A DNA stretch of 64,000 nucleotides from Streptomyces sp. NRRL S-340 (GCF_000720185.1 NZ_JOIY01000052.1:1-64000), one strand, 5' to 3'; shown: positions 1 to 9,582, counted from the stretch's first letter. Made by a program: numbers and translations. The notes: generated by a model not told the origin, from the letters alone.

Positions 1-393
1 CGGGGGGGCCTGGCGGGCGGTGGGGAGGCTGGTCCGGCGCGCGGCGGAGAGCGGCTTCGGCCCGCCGGGTTTCGCCCCGCGGCCGCTGATGGGCGTCGGC
101 CCCGGCCGCCGGGCCCCGGCACGGACCGGATCCGGCAACCGGGGGATCCGCCCGGCCACCGGAGGGGATCGGGGCCGGCCGGGCGGGCGCCCGGGCGGAT
201 CGGGTCCTGCCGGACGGGCGGGGGCCGGCCAGGCGAACGGGCGGGCGCGCCGGGCTGCCGGCCGGCACGGGCGGAACGTCCGCCGGGGTGTCGCCCGCCC
301 GGTGGGGGTCGGTTCCGTCCGGTGGGTGGCGGTGGGGCGCGGGCGCCGGGTCGTGCGCGGGCCGGGCCGGTGCGGCGGCGCACAGTGTGCGCC
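1..393. other. Gene-free, very GC-rich stretch
   Basis: I see no convincing gene here. Open frames exist on the plus strand, but their translations are Arg/Gly/Pro-rich, as expected from non-coding DNA of this GC content. They overlap the start of the TPR gene in other frames. The stretch may be the upstream region of the TPR gene or the far side of a gene outside the window. Confidence 0.6.
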
Positions 394-1917
394 ATGGAGA
401 AGCCTGTGCGGTGTCCGGCCACGTCCCCGCAGCCCGAGACGGCACCCGCGCCGCGGCGCCGCCCCCCGCGGCGGCTCCTGCTGGGGCTGCTCGTCGCGCT
501 GGTCGTGCTCGGCGGCGCGCTCGGCGCGGTCCGCTCGGCACTGCCGGGCCGGGGACAGCCGGCCGCGCCCCGGGTCCCGGCCGCTCCCGGGCCGCCCGGG
601 AAGGCGGTGGCGCTGAGTGCCGTGACGGCCGGGGTGCCGGCGGCGCTGCCCGGCCTGACGGAGCTGATCGCCGACCGGGAGCGCTGGGTGCGGGCGCATC
701 CGCGGGACGCGCGGGCGTGGGCGGTGCTGGGGGCGGCGTACGTCGAGCGGGGGCGGCGCACGGCGGACCCGGCGGACCTCCCGGCCGCCGACCGGGCGCT
801 GCAAACCTCGCTGCGGCTGAGCCCGGAGCGCAACGCGGACGCGTCGGCCGCGCTCGCGGCGCTGGCCGTCCAGCGGCAGGACTTCCCGGCGGCGCGCACC
901 TGGGCCGAGGCGGCGGTGAAGGCGGCGCCGAAGCGGGCGAGGGCGTACGCCCTGCTGATCGAGGCCTGTACGGGGACCGGCGACCACAAGGCGGTCGCGC
1001 ACTCCCTGGACGAGCTGCTGAGGCTGGACCACTCCCCCGCCTCGCGGGCCCGGGCGGCGGCCGTCTACCGGGACCGCGGCTGGCGTGAGGACGCCGAGGC
1101 GCAGGTGGCGGACGCGGCGGCGGCCGCGACGGCGCCCGTGGAGCGGGCCGCGTACCTGGAGCAGGCCGGGCGCTACGCGTGGGAGCGCGGCGCCCTGGAC
1201 GAGGCGCTGCGCCACTTCGCGGCGGCCCTGCGCCTGGATCCCGCGCTGCGCGACGCCCGCGCCGGGCAGGCCCGCACGCTGGCCTCGCTGGGCCGTCCCG
1301 AGGAGGCCGTACGGGCCTACGGCCTGGCGCTCGGCACCCGGCCGCGCCCGGAGCACCTGCTGGAACTCGGTGAGCTGTACGAGTCGCTGGGGCGGGAGGA
1401 GGAGGCCGAGGCCCGGTACGACCGGGTGCGCGAGCGGGCCGCCCAGGACGCGGCGGCCGGGATCGACGACGACTTGGTCCTCGGCCGGCTGGAGGCGGAC
1501 CACGGCGACACCGGCGAGGCGGTGCGGCGGCTGCGCGCCGAGTGGCAGCGGCAGCCCTCGACCGCCGTGGCCGACGCGCTGGGCTGGGCGCTGCACCGCG
1601 ACGGGCAGGACCAGGAGGCGCTGAAGTTCGCCACGGCGGCGACGGACGAGAAGCAGGGCGGCGGGGTGCGCTACGCGCTGTACGAGTACCACCGCGCGAT
1701 GGTCGAGCAGGACCTCGGGCTGTCCGGGTCCGCGCGCCGGCAGCTGGCGCAGGCGCTGCGCACCAACCCCTGGTTCTCGCCGCTGTGGGCCCCGGACGCC
1801 GTCGAGGCCCTGGACGAGCTGGGCGAACCGGTGCCCGCCGAGGCGCCGGAGGGGGTGAGCGTGGCGGCGGAGTTCACCGCCTCGATCCCCCAGGAGCCCG
1901 CGGCGCGGCCGCGGTAG
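394..1917 (+). CDS. Membrane-anchored tetratricopeptide-repeat protein
   Basis: A 507-residue protein. The ATG at 394 is preferred over an in-frame start 72 bases upstream because the extra residues look like untranslated GC-rich DNA. Residues of about 20-30 are Arg/Pro-rich, followed by one hydrophobic segment at about 28-46 (LLLGLLVALVVLGG), so the N-terminus is probably a membrane anchor with the rest outside the cytoplasm. The remainder is helical, Ala/Leu/Arg-rich and organised in TPR-like units, clearest at about residues 265-330 (alternating small residues, then DPALRDARAGQA and LGRPEEAVRAY). TPR proteins act as protein-protein scaffolds; no catalytic motif is visible. It stands alone, convergent with the nitrile hydratase genes, so context gives no specific partner. 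Confidence 0.75.
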   Translation: MEKPVRCPATSPQPETAPAPRRRPPRRLLLGLLVALVVLGGALGAVRSALPGRGQPAAPRVPAAPGPPGKAVALSAVTAGVPAALPGLTELIADRERWVRAHPRDARAWAVLGAAYVERGRRTADPADLPAADRALQTSLRLSPERNADASAALAALAVQRQDFPAARTWAEAAVKAAPKRARAYALLIEACTGTGDHKAVAHSLDELLRLDHSPASRARAAAVYRDRGWREDAEAQVADAAAAATAPVERAAYLEQAGRYAWERGALDEALRHFAAALRLDPALRDARAGQARTLASLGRPEEAVRAYGLALGTRPRPEHLLELGELYESLGREEEAEARYDRVRERAAQDAAAGIDDDLVLGRLEADHGDTGEAVRRLRAEWQRQPSTAVADALGWALHRDGQDQEALKFATAATDEKQGGGVRYALYEYHRAMVEQDLGLSGSARRQLAQALRTNPWFSPLWAPDAVEALDELGEPVPAEAPEGVSVAAEFTASIPQEPAARPR

Positions 1918-1993
1918 ACGGCGACGCGGTGCCCGTGGGGGCGGCGCCACGCTCCCGGCAGGCGGCGGCACGGCGTCAGGAGCCCGCGGCCCG

Positions 1994-2056
1994 CTCCCCG
2001 TGGGCCGGGACAAGGTCCCCGTGGGCCGGAACACGGTCCCCGCAGGCCGCGGCGGG
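1994..2056. repeat. 21-bp direct tandem repeat, about three copies
   Basis: Units start at 1994, 2015 and 2036 and share the core tCCCCGTGGGCCGG; the third copy has diverged at its end. The repeat lies in the short gap between the convergent TPR and nitrile hydratase alpha genes. Its role is unknown. Confidence 0.7.
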
Positions 2057-2064
2057 GACCCGGC

Positions 2065-2646
2065 TCACAGCGTCGCGGTCCCGATGAGGGCGTTGCGGGT
2101 GACCAGGGCCGCCAGTCGCTCCTCGTCGAGGCCTTCCGTGCCGGCGGGCCGCCGGGGCAGCACCATGTACCGGGTCTCCGCGCTGGAGTCCCACACGGTG
2201 ATGTCCGTGCCGTCCGGCAGTTCCGTGCCGAACTCGGCCAGTACGGCCCGCGGTTCACGCACCACCCGGGAGCGGTAGGCCTCCGACTTGTACCAGCTCG
2301 GGGACGGCCCGAGCAGCCGCAGCGGATAGCAGGAGCAGAGGGTGCAGACGATGACGTTGTGGGTCGTCTCGGTGTTCTCCACCACCCTCAGCCGCTGGTA
2401 GGAGCCTTCCATGTAGCCGAGTTCACGGACGGCGGCGGTGCCGTCGGCCAGCAGCCTCGCCCTGTAGGCGGGGTCGGTCCAGGCGCGGGCCACGACGCGG
2501 GCGCCGTTCGCCGGGGAGGCGCCGGTGAGGGAGGCGTCGATGATCTCGTCGAGGCGGGCACCGGAGAGCACCCCTTTCTCCTCCAGCAGGGCCTCCAGGC
2601 GCCGTACCCGCCGGGCGATCGCCGCGTCGGCGTGGTCACCGCTCAT
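2065..2646 (-). CDS. Nitrile hydratase alpha-type subunit (cobalt type)
   Basis: A 193-residue protein with the metal-binding claw CTLCSC at residues 101-106, preceded by NVIV and followed by YP. In nitrile hydratases and thiocyanate hydrolase the three Cys bind a non-corrin Co(III) or Fe(III), and two of them are oxidised after translation. Thr at the second claw position is the cobalt-type signature. The later WYKSEAYRSRVVREPRAVL block is also typical. The family hydrates nitriles to amides, or thiocyanate in SCNase. The gene overlaps the beta C-half gene by 11 bp and is last in the three-gene set. The substrate cannot be read from the sequence. Confidence 0.93.
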   Translation of the reverse strand: MSGDHADAAIARRVRRLEALLEEKGVLSGARLDEIIDASLTGASPANGARVVARAWTDPAYRARLLADGTAAVRELGYMEGSYQRLRVVENTETTHNVIVCTLCSCYPLRLLGPSPSWYKSEAYRSRVVREPRAVLAEFGTELPDGTDITVWDSSAETRYMVLPRRPAGTEGLDEERLAALVTRNALIGTATL

Positions 2647-2932
2647 CGTGCTGCTCCTCCGTACCGCTCAGGTAGCTCTCCCACAGATCCAGGACGACGT
2701 GGTGGTCGCCCTCGCCCCACAGGTCGCGGGCGGCGAAGCGGACGGCGTAGACCTGCTCGACGGGCGCGTCCGCGCGGCCCTGCGCGCTGACGTCGGCGAG
2801 CGGGGCCCGCCCCTCGGGTTCGACCACGACGCCCTGTTTGCCGCGGGCGTAGCGCGGCAGGCGGGTGTGGTGCGGCGGGTCGTGCGGGAAGGTGCGCACC
2901 CGGGTGCCGGGGGCGAAGCGGTCAGACGGCAT
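2636..2932 (-). CDS. Nitrile hydratase beta subunit, C-terminal half as a separate protein
   Basis: A 98-residue protein matching only the SH3-like C-terminal domain of a nitrile hydratase beta subunit. HTRLPRYARGKQG at about residues 22-34 contains the conserved Arg that contacts the oxidised Cys claw. The DLWGEGDHHVVLDLWESYL tail is also typical. Normal beta subunits are about 220 residues; here the two halves are separate genes, as in thiocyanate hydrolase and in the three-subunit toyocamycin nitrile hydratase (ToyJKL). It overlaps both neighbours by 11 bp, implying translational coupling and equal stoichiometry. Confidence 0.9.
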   Translation of the reverse strand: MPSDRFAPGTRVRTFPHDPPHHTRLPRYARGKQGVVVEPEGRAPLADVSAQGRADAPVEQVYAVRFAARDLWGEGDHHVVLDLWESYLSGTEEQHDER

Positions 2933-3206
2933 CGAGTTCTCCCGGGCTCAGCACACCCTTGCGTTCCAGCAGGATGCGGATGGCCTCGAACCAGCGCTCG
3001 TAGTACGAGGTGGTGAGGTACTCGGTGGGCGGCATCGATTCGATGGCGTCCCGGAACTCGTTGGTGTTGAACAGCCCTTCCGCGCGCAGGGCGTTGAGGA
3101 GGCCGACGACCCGCGCCTCCCAGTCCGCGTGGAAGGGCGCGGGGTCGTCGGTGGTGTCGACCGGGCCGAAGCCGACCGTGCCGCCCACGTCGTTGATCCT
3201 GGCCAT
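2922..3206 (-). CDS. Nitrile hydratase beta subunit, N-terminal half as a separate protein
   Basis: A 94-residue protein starting MARINDVGGTVGFGPV, close to the canonical N-terminus of nitrile hydratase beta (M-G-x-x-D-x-G-G). SYYERWFEAI at about residues 67-76 carries the conserved Arg (R71) that in the family hydrogen-bonds the cysteine sulfenate. The ATG at 3206 is chosen because residues further upstream in frame are Arg-rich antisense of hpd. It is first in the three-gene set, 50 bp after the hpd stop, so read-through from hpd is possible. No separate metallochaperone or activator gene is visible in the window. Confidence 0.9.
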   Translation of the reverse strand: MARINDVGGTVGFGPVDTTDDPAPFHADWEARVVGLLNALRAEGLFNTNEFRDAIESMPPTEYLTTSYYERWFEAIRILLERKGVLSPGELDAV

Positions 3207-3256
3207 GGGCGGCAGCCTACGGCCTGACGGGCGGCCCGTCCCGGCGGGAGCGCGGA

Positions 3257-4528
<1,272 letters not shown>

Positions 4529-4530
4529 TC

Positions 4531-4998
4531 ATGGCGATCGATCATCTGGACGGCCGCATCATCGTGCTGCTGGCGCGTGAGCCGCGCATCGGCGTGCTGG
4601 AGATGTCCCGGCGGCTGGGGGTGGCGCGCGGGACGGTCCAGGCCCGCCTGGACCGTCTCCGCTCGGGCGGGGTCATCCGCGGCTTCGGCCCGGAGGTGGA
4701 CCCGGCCGCGCTCGGCTATCCGGTCACGGCCTTCGCGACGCTGCAGATCCGGCAGGGGCAGGGCGCGGGCGTGCGCGCCCACCTGGCGACCGTGCCGGAG
4801 GTGCTGGAACTGCACACCACCACCGGCACCGGCGACATGCTGTGCCGGCTGGTGGCCCGGTCCAACGCCGACCTCCAGCGCGTGATCGACCGCGTGGTCG
4901 GCATCGAGGGCATCGTCCGCGCGTCCACGGCGATCGTGATGGAGAACCCGGTGCCGCTGCGGATCATCCCGCTGGTGGAGCAGGCGGCGGAGGAGTAG
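4531..4998 (+). CDS. Lrp/AsnC family transcriptional regulator
   Basis: A 155-residue protein: N-terminal winged helix-turn-helix (about 1-55, with MSRRLGVARGTVQARLDRL as the HTH) and C-terminal RAM ligand-binding domain (about 70-150, VTAFATLQI ... TTTGTGDMLCRLVA). This is normal family length. The ATG at 4531 is preferred because GGGAGG sits 8 bases upstream; earlier ATGs lack a good ribosome site. It is divergent from hppD and probably senses an amino acid or aromatic intermediate to control tyrosine degradation. The ligand is inferred, not shown. Confidence 0.9.
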   Translation: MAIDHLDGRIIVLLAREPRIGVLEMSRRLGVARGTVQARLDRLRSGGVIRGFGPEVDPAALGYPVTAFATLQIRQGQGAGVRAHLATVPEVLELHTTTGTGDMLCRLVARSNADLQRVIDRVVGIEGIVRASTAIVMENPVPLRIIPLVEQAAEE

Positions 4999-5017
4999 CG
5001 GCCACACCAAGGACTGA

Positions 5018-5067
5018 TTGCAAAGAACTAGTTGCAAGGCGTTCTTTGCAAGGCTATCTTTGCATCC
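5018..5067 (+). promoter_or_regulatory. Probable leaderless promoter with overlapping palindromic operator
   Basis: A -35-like TTGCAA (5032-5037) and a -10-like TATCTT (5055-5060) are 17 bp apart, which places transcription start at about 5067, next to the ATG at 5068. No Shine-Dalgarno sequence precedes the ATG. A perfect 10-bp inverted repeat, TTGCAAAGAA (5018-5027) and TTCTTTGCAA (5042-5051), straddles the -35, and a further TCTTTGCA lies at 5057-5064. This is the layout of an autorepressed promoter. Confidence 0.7.
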
Positions 5068-5652
5068 ATGACCAAGCCCCAGCAGCCCGCCGTCCGCCGA
5101 CTCGACGCCCGCTCCCTGCGGGGACTGGCCCATCCGCTGCGGATGCAGCTGCTCACCGCGCTGCGCCACGGCGGCCCCGCCACCGCCTCCCGGCTGGCCG
5201 AGAAACTCGGCGAGTCCAGCGGTGCCACCAGCTACCACCTGCGCCAGCTCGCCGCCCACGGCTTCGTCGAGGACGCGCCGGGACACGGCAAGGGCAGGGA
5301 GCGCTGGTGGCAGGCGGCGGACGGGGGCGTGAGCTTCGACGAGCAACTGCTCAAGGACCCCGACCCGGCGGTCCGCGGCGCCGCGGACCTCTTCCTGCAC
5401 GAGATCGCCAACCAGCACACCAGGGAACTGGCGACCTGGATCGCCCGCAAGAACACCTGGTCCGAGGCGTGGACCAGCGCCTCCGACATGAGCGACTGGA
5501 CCCTGCACCTCACCCCCGCCCTCGCCCTCGACCTCATCGAGAAGATGCACGCGCTGGTCGAGAGCTACCGGGCCCTGGCCCCGGCCGAGGGCACCCCGGA
5601 GCGCGAGCAGGTCCGCGTGCACACCCACCTCTTCCCCACCCACACGGCCTGA
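5068..5652 (+). CDS. ArsR-like winged-helix transcriptional regulator
   Basis: A 194-residue cytoplasmic regulator. The winged helix spans about 10-90, with SRLAEKLGESSGATSYHLRQL as recognition helix and HGFVEDAPGHGKGRERWW as wing, as in the HTH_20/ArsR group. The C-terminal part (about 100-194) is helical and may bind a ligand or partner; no Cys-rich metal site is present, so it is not a classical metal sensor. The ATG at 5068 is preferred over an upstream start because the promoter places transcription start there. The small downstream gene begins 11 bp after its stop and is probably co-transcribed. Confidence 0.88.
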   Translation: MTKPQQPAVRRLDARSLRGLAHPLRMQLLTALRHGGPATASRLAEKLGESSGATSYHLRQLAAHGFVEDAPGHGKGRERWWQAADGGVSFDEQLLKDPDPAVRGAADLFLHEIANQHTRELATWIARKNTWSEAWTSASDMSDWTLHLTPALALDLIEKMHALVESYRALAPAEGTPEREQVRVHTHLFPTHTA

Positions 5653-5663
5653 AGGACAGCCCG

Positions 5664-5876
5664 ATGCATCCCGAGACCCACCTCGTCCTGCACCACGCCC
5701 TTGCCGCCGAACTCCACGCCGAGGCCGCGGCCGACCGTCTGGCCGACGGCGTACGCCGACAGCGGCGCCGGCGCGGGCCGCGCGACCTGCGGGGCCGGCT
5801 CGGCTGGACCCTCGTCGAGGTCGGCCTGCGCCTGGCCACCGCCTCCCCCGCCGCCGCGAAGGCCGTGACCGCCTAG
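5664..5876 (+). CDS. Small hypothetical protein in an operon with the ArsR-like regulator
   Basis: A 70-residue protein rich in Ala, Arg and His (starts MHPETHLVLHHALAAELHAE), with no membrane segment or signal peptide. GAAGGACA upstream of the ATG is a usable ribosome site overlapping the stop of the regulator gene. The family is not recognised. Its tight coupling suggests a partner or target of the upstream regulator; small proteins of this kind are common beside actinobacterial ArsR genes. Confidence 0.65.
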   Translation: MHPETHLVLHHALAAELHAEAAADRLADGVRRQRRRRGPRDLRGRLGWTLVEVGLRLATASPAAAKAVTA

Positions 5877-5934
5877 GCCCGGCTCGGCCCTGTGACCGGA
5901 AAGGCTCACCGGCTCGCGGCACCCGGCCACGGCA

Positions 5935-6729
5935 CTAGCAGCTCGGTACGGCCGATTCCTTGCCCTCGCGCAGGGCGGTCAGGGCGCCGAGCGCGCCCTT
6001 CAGGGTGGTCACCGGGACCAGTCTGAGGCCCTTGGGGAGTTCCGCTCCGGCGTCCTTGCACTCGTCCTTCGGGACGAGGAAGACCGTGGCGCCGTCCCGC
6101 CGCGCGGCCTGCGTCTTGAGGGCGACACCGCCGACCGCGCCCACCGTCCCGTCGGGACTGATCGTGCCGGTGCCCGCGATCGTGCGGCCGCCCGTGAGGT
6201 CCGCCCCGGCGCCGGCGCCGTGCAGCTTGTCGATGATGCCGAGGGAGAGCAGCAGGCCCGCGCTCGGGCCGCCGACGTTGGCGAGGTCGAGCTTCACGTC
6301 GATCTTCTGGCCGGACTTGCCGAGGTACTTCAGCGCGGCCTGGGTCGCCGCGTCCTGCGACTGCTTCATCTGCGCCGCGTTGTGCTGCTCGATCTGCCGG
6401 ACGTTGTCACCGCTCGGGTAGACGGCGTCGCGCGGCATGACGGCGCGGTCGGTGGCGAACCAGCCGTCGATCACGTCGCCCAGCGAGATGTGCGCGTCCG
6501 GACCGGTCGCCTCGATGGTCACCATCCGCAGCTGGCCCGTGGTGTTCCGGACGGGCGCACCCGAGATGGTGATCACCTGGTTGCCCTTGAAGGTGCCCAG
6601 CACGTTCGCCGTCGACCCCGGCTGCGCCACCGAGAACGGCAGCGGCGCGAACGCCGCCGTGGCGATCAGAGCCACGACGGGCAGCGCGCAGACGGTGAGG
6701 GCCTGGGGGCGTGTGAGGCGAGAGAGCAC
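5935..6729 (-). CDS. Secreted or membrane-anchored Lon-like (S16) PDZ protease
   Basis: A 264-residue protein with an N-terminal hydrophobic segment (about 10-30) acting as signal anchor. The C-terminal Lon-type proteolytic domain has the catalytic Ser in GGPSAGL (S156) and the catalytic Lys in GGVALKTQAA (K205), so the Ser-Lys dyad is intact. The family lacks the AAA module of true Lon and works outside the membrane; the middle region is expected to hold a degenerate PDZ-like part. It is convergent with the ArsR operon and 30 bp downstream of the IclR gene. Its substrate is unknown. Confidence 0.85.
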   Translation of the reverse strand: MLSRLTRPQALTVCALPVVALIATAAFAPLPFSVAQPGSTANVLGTFKGNQVITISGAPVRNTTGQLRMVTIEATGPDAHISLGDVIDGWFATDRAVMPRDAVYPSGDNVRQIEQHNAAQMKQSQDAATQAALKYLGKSGQKIDVKLDLANVGGPSAGLLLSLGIIDKLHGAGAGADLTGGRTIAGTGTISPDGTVGAVGGVALKTQAARRDGATVFLVPKDECKDAGAELPKGLRLVPVTTLKGALGALTALREGKESAVPSC

Positions 6730-6759
6730 GGGTTCAATCTACGCGACGGTGTGTCACGG

Positions 6760-7401
6760 TCACCTGAGTGCCTCGGCCACCTCACGGGCGGCGTCCACCA
6801 CCCTCGGCCCCACCCGGTCGGGCACGGCGTCCGCGAGCATCACCACGCCGACACTGCCCTCGACCCCGCTCACGCCGAGCAACGGCGCAGCCGCCCCGCA
6901 GGCGCCGGCCTCCAGTTCACCGTGGGTGAGGGTGTAGCCGGGTTCGGCGGCCGGCTGGCGGCGGGCCGTGAGGATCGCCTTGCCCGCCGCGCCCCGGTCC
7001 AGGGAGTGGCGGAAACCCGCCCGGTAGGCCACGTGGTAGTCGGTCCAGGTGGGCTCGACGACGGCGACCGCGAGCGCCTCCGCGCCGTCGACCAGGGTCA
7101 GGTGCGCCGTCGCGCCTATGTCCTCGGCCAGGGAGCGCAGCGCGGGCAGCGCCGCCTCGCGCACCAGGGGGTGCACCTGGCGGCCCAGGCGCAGCACCCC
7201 GAGCCCGACGCGGGCGCGTCCGCCCAGGTCGCGGCGGACCAGCGCGTGCTGTTCGAGGGTGGCCAGGAGCCGGTAGACGACGGTCCGGTTCACGCCCAGT
7301 CTCTGGGACAGCTCGGTGACGGTCAGCCCGTGGTCCGTGTCGGCCAGCAGTTTGAGGACCCTCAGTCCCCGGTCGAGCGTCTGGGATGTCTCCGCGGTCA
7401 C
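6760..7401 (-). CDS. IclR family transcriptional regulator
   Basis: A 213-residue protein. The N-terminal winged HTH (about 5-70) contains LTVTELSQRLGVNRTVVYRL, and the C-terminal IclR effector domain runs from about 75 (HLTLVDGAEALAVAVVEP ... AAGKAIL). The effector domain looks a little short for the family. The GTG at 7401 has GGAG 8 bases upstream, which decides against the longer frame. IclR proteins are dimeric regulators of carbon catabolism. Neighbours share no pathway with it, so the target is unknown. The upstream gap has a palindrome at 7656-7673. Confidence 0.9.
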   Translation of the reverse strand: MTAETSQTLDRGLRVLKLLADTDHGLTVTELSQRLGVNRTVVYRLLATLEQHALVRRDLGGRARVGLGVLRLGRQVHPLVREAALPALRSLAEDIGATAHLTLVDGAEALAVAVVEPTWTDYHVAYRAGFRHSLDRGAAGKAILTARRQPAAEPGYTLTHGELEAGACGAAAPLLGVSGVEGSVGVVMLADAVPDRVGPRVVDAAREVAEALR

Positions 7402-7728
7402 GACGCCCACTCCTTCAGTGGTGAGGTCGGCGGCGCTCCTCGCGGCGGGTGCGTCACCGAGTCCCGTCAGTGACGCGCGACAGAGGCCGCCGATCGGCCG
7501 GCGGTCCGGGGCGCTCCCGGACTCAGTCGCTTCACGGCTGCGCTCCGCGGCGGCGCTGCCACGGGGCGTGTGCGTAGCGGGACAGTAGCGAAGCCGGTTC
7601 GCTGAGCGGAAGGCTCCGTCCAGAATCCGGGCAGTGACCGACGGGAACTGTTCGCGTACGTCCCGATACGTACCGCACACCTCTGCACAAGGTCCTCACA
7701 CGCCCCCGGACGCCGGGGGCGGTGCCCC
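7402..7728. other. Intergenic region between IclR and helicase genes
   Basis: No gene is supported here; short frames on the minus strand have no recognisable protein. It should hold the IclR promoter and the 3' end of the helicase transcript. The only clear structure is the palindrome at 7656-7673, listed separately. Confidence 0.6.
7656..7673. promoter_or_regulatory. Palindrome GTACGT-N6-ACGTAC
   Basis: A perfect 6-bp inverted repeat with a 6-bp spacer, 255 bp upstream of the IclR start and close to the 3' end of the helicase gene. It could be a regulator site for the IclR gene. Function is not demonstrated. Confidence 0.4.
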
Positions 7729-9582
7729 TCAGCGCATCCGGGTCGCCCACTCCTGCACCTTGGCGATGCGCTGGCGCAGTTGCCCGGCCGTGGCCTCCGC
7801 GCTCGGCGGGCCGCCGCACACGCGGCGCAGCTCGGTGTGGATCACGCCGTGCGGCTTGCCGCTCTGGTGGACGTAGGCGCCGACCATGGTGTTGAGCTGC
7901 TTGCGCAGCTCCATCAGCTCCTTGTGGGTGACCACCGGCCGCCGCTCGGCGGGCAGTTCGAGCAGGTCCGCCTCGTCGTCCGGCTTCTTGCGGCTGTGCG
8001 CGATCTGCCGCGCCTGCCGCTTCTGGAGCAGCAGCTGCACCTGCTCGGGCTCCAGCAGGCCGGGGATGCCGAGGTAGTCCTGCTCCTCCTCGCTGCCGGG
8101 GTGGGCCTGCATGCCGAACTCGGCGCCGTCGTAGAGGACCCGGTCGAAGACGGCGTCGGACTCCAGCGCCTCGAAGGGCAGCATGTCCTGCTCGCCGGTG
8201 TCCTCGTCCTGCTCCTTGTTCGCCTCGTCCATCTCCTTCTCGGACTCGGCGTAGGGGTCCTCCTCGCCCTCCTTCTTCGGCTTGTCGAGGGCGTGGTCGC
8301 GCTCGACCTCCATCTCGCCCGCGAAGGTGAGCAGGTCGGGGATGGTCGGCAGGAAGACGGAGGCGGTCTCGCCGCGCCGCCTGGACCGTACGAAACGGCC
8401 GACGGCCTGTGCGAAGAACAGCGGGGTGGAGATCGTCGTCGCGTACACCCCGACCGCCAGGCGGGGCACGTCGACGCCCTCGGAGACCATGCGGACGGCG
8501 ACCATCCAGCGGTCGTCGCCGTCGCTGAACTCGTCGATCTTCTTCGAGGCGCCGGTGTCGTCGGACAGGACGACGGTCGGGCCGCTGCCGGTGATCTCGC
8601 GGATCAGTTTGGCGTAGGCGCGGGCGGAGTCCTGGTCGGAGGCGATGACCAGGGCGCCGGCGTCCGGGATGGCCTTGCGGACCTCGGTGAGCCGCTGGTC
8701 GGCGGCGCGCAGCACGGCCGGCATCCACTCGCCGCGCGGGTCGAGCGCGGTGCGCCAGGCCTGGCTGACCGCGTCCTTGGTCATCGGCTCGCCGAGCCTG
8801 GCCTCGATCTCGTCGCCGGCCTTGGTGCGCCAGCGCATGTTGCCGCTGTAGGAGAGGAAGATGACCGGGCGGACGACGCCGTCGCTCAGGGCGGAGCCGT
8901 AGCCGTAGGTGTAGTCGGCGGCCGAGCGGCGGATGCCGTCGTTGCCCTCCTCGTACGTGACGAACGGGATGGGGTTGGTGTCCGAGCGGAACGGCGTACC
9001 GGTCAGCGCGAGCCGGCGGGTGGCGGGCTCGAACGCCTCCAGGCAGGCCTCGCCCCACGACTTGGAGTCACCGGCGTGGTGGATCTCGTCGAGGATGACG
9101 AGGGTCTTGCGCTGCTCGACGCGGTTGCGGTGCAGCATGGGGCGCACGCCGACGCCCGCGTACGTCACGGCGACGCCGTGGTACTCCCGGCCGAGCGGGC
9201 CCGCGCTGTACTCGGGGTCCAGCTTGATGCCTATGCGCGCGGCGGCCTCGGCCCACTGCTTCTTCAGGTGCTCGGTGGGTGCGACCACGGTCACCTGCTG
9301 GACCACGTGGTGGTGCAGCAGCCAGGAGGCGAGCGTCAGCGCGAAGGTGGTCTTCCCGGCGCCCGGGGTGGCGACCGCGAGGAAGTCGCGCGGCTGCTCC
9401 TGGATGTACTTCTCCATGGCGCCCTGCTGCCAGGCACGCAGCTTGCTGGCGGTCCCCCACGGGGCGCGGCCGGGGAAGGCGGGCGAGAGGTGGTGCGAGT
9501 GCGAGGAGTTGGCAGACATGGGTGTGGGCCCGGAGGGCCCTCCGTTGAGGGTGGTGGCGGGCGACGGGCGGGCGGTAGTCAC
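7729..9582 (-). CDS. DEAD/DEAH-box SF2 helicase
   Basis: A 617-residue protein with Walker A ATPGAGKTT (about 71-79), Walker B/DEAH-type LVILDEIHHAG (about 158-168), motif III LTGTPFRS, and C-terminal motif VI QAVGRFVRSRRRGE. It is an ATP-dependent nucleic-acid helicase/translocase of the SSL2-like SF2 group. Residues of about 435-475 form a highly acidic Lys/Glu/Asp linker (EKEMDEANKEQDEDTGEQD), followed by an extra C-terminal domain of about 140 residues. The GTG at 9582 has GGAG close upstream; a later ATG (9519) is possible because the first 20 residues are low complexity. It looks monocistronic. Role in repair or RNA metabolism is unknown. Confidence 0.9.
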   Translation of the reverse strand: MTTARPSPATTLNGGPSGPTPMSANSSHSHHLSPAFPGRAPWGTASKLRAWQQGAMEKYIQEQPRDFLAVATPGAGKTTFALTLASWLLHHHVVQQVTVVAPTEHLKKQWAEAAARIGIKLDPEYSAGPLGREYHGVAVTYAGVGVRPMLHRNRVEQRKTLVILDEIHHAGDSKSWGEACLEAFEPATRRLALTGTPFRSDTNPIPFVTYEEGNDGIRRSAADYTYGYGSALSDGVVRPVIFLSYSGNMRWRTKAGDEIEARLGEPMTKDAVSQAWRTALDPRGEWMPAVLRAADQRLTEVRKAIPDAGALVIASDQDSARAYAKLIREITGSGPTVVLSDDTGASKKIDEFSDGDDRWMVAVRMVSEGVDVPRLAVGVYATTISTPLFFAQAVGRFVRSRRRGETASVFLPTIPDLLTFAGEMEVERDHALDKPKKEGEEDPYAESEKEMDEANKEQDEDTGEQDMLPFEALESDAVFDRVLYDGAEFGMQAHPGSEEEQDYLGIPGLLEPEQVQLLLQKRQARQIAHSRKKPDDEADLLELPAERRPVVTHKELMELRKQLNTMVGAYVHQSGKPHGVIHTELRRVCGGPPSAEATAGQLRQRIAKVQEWATRMR

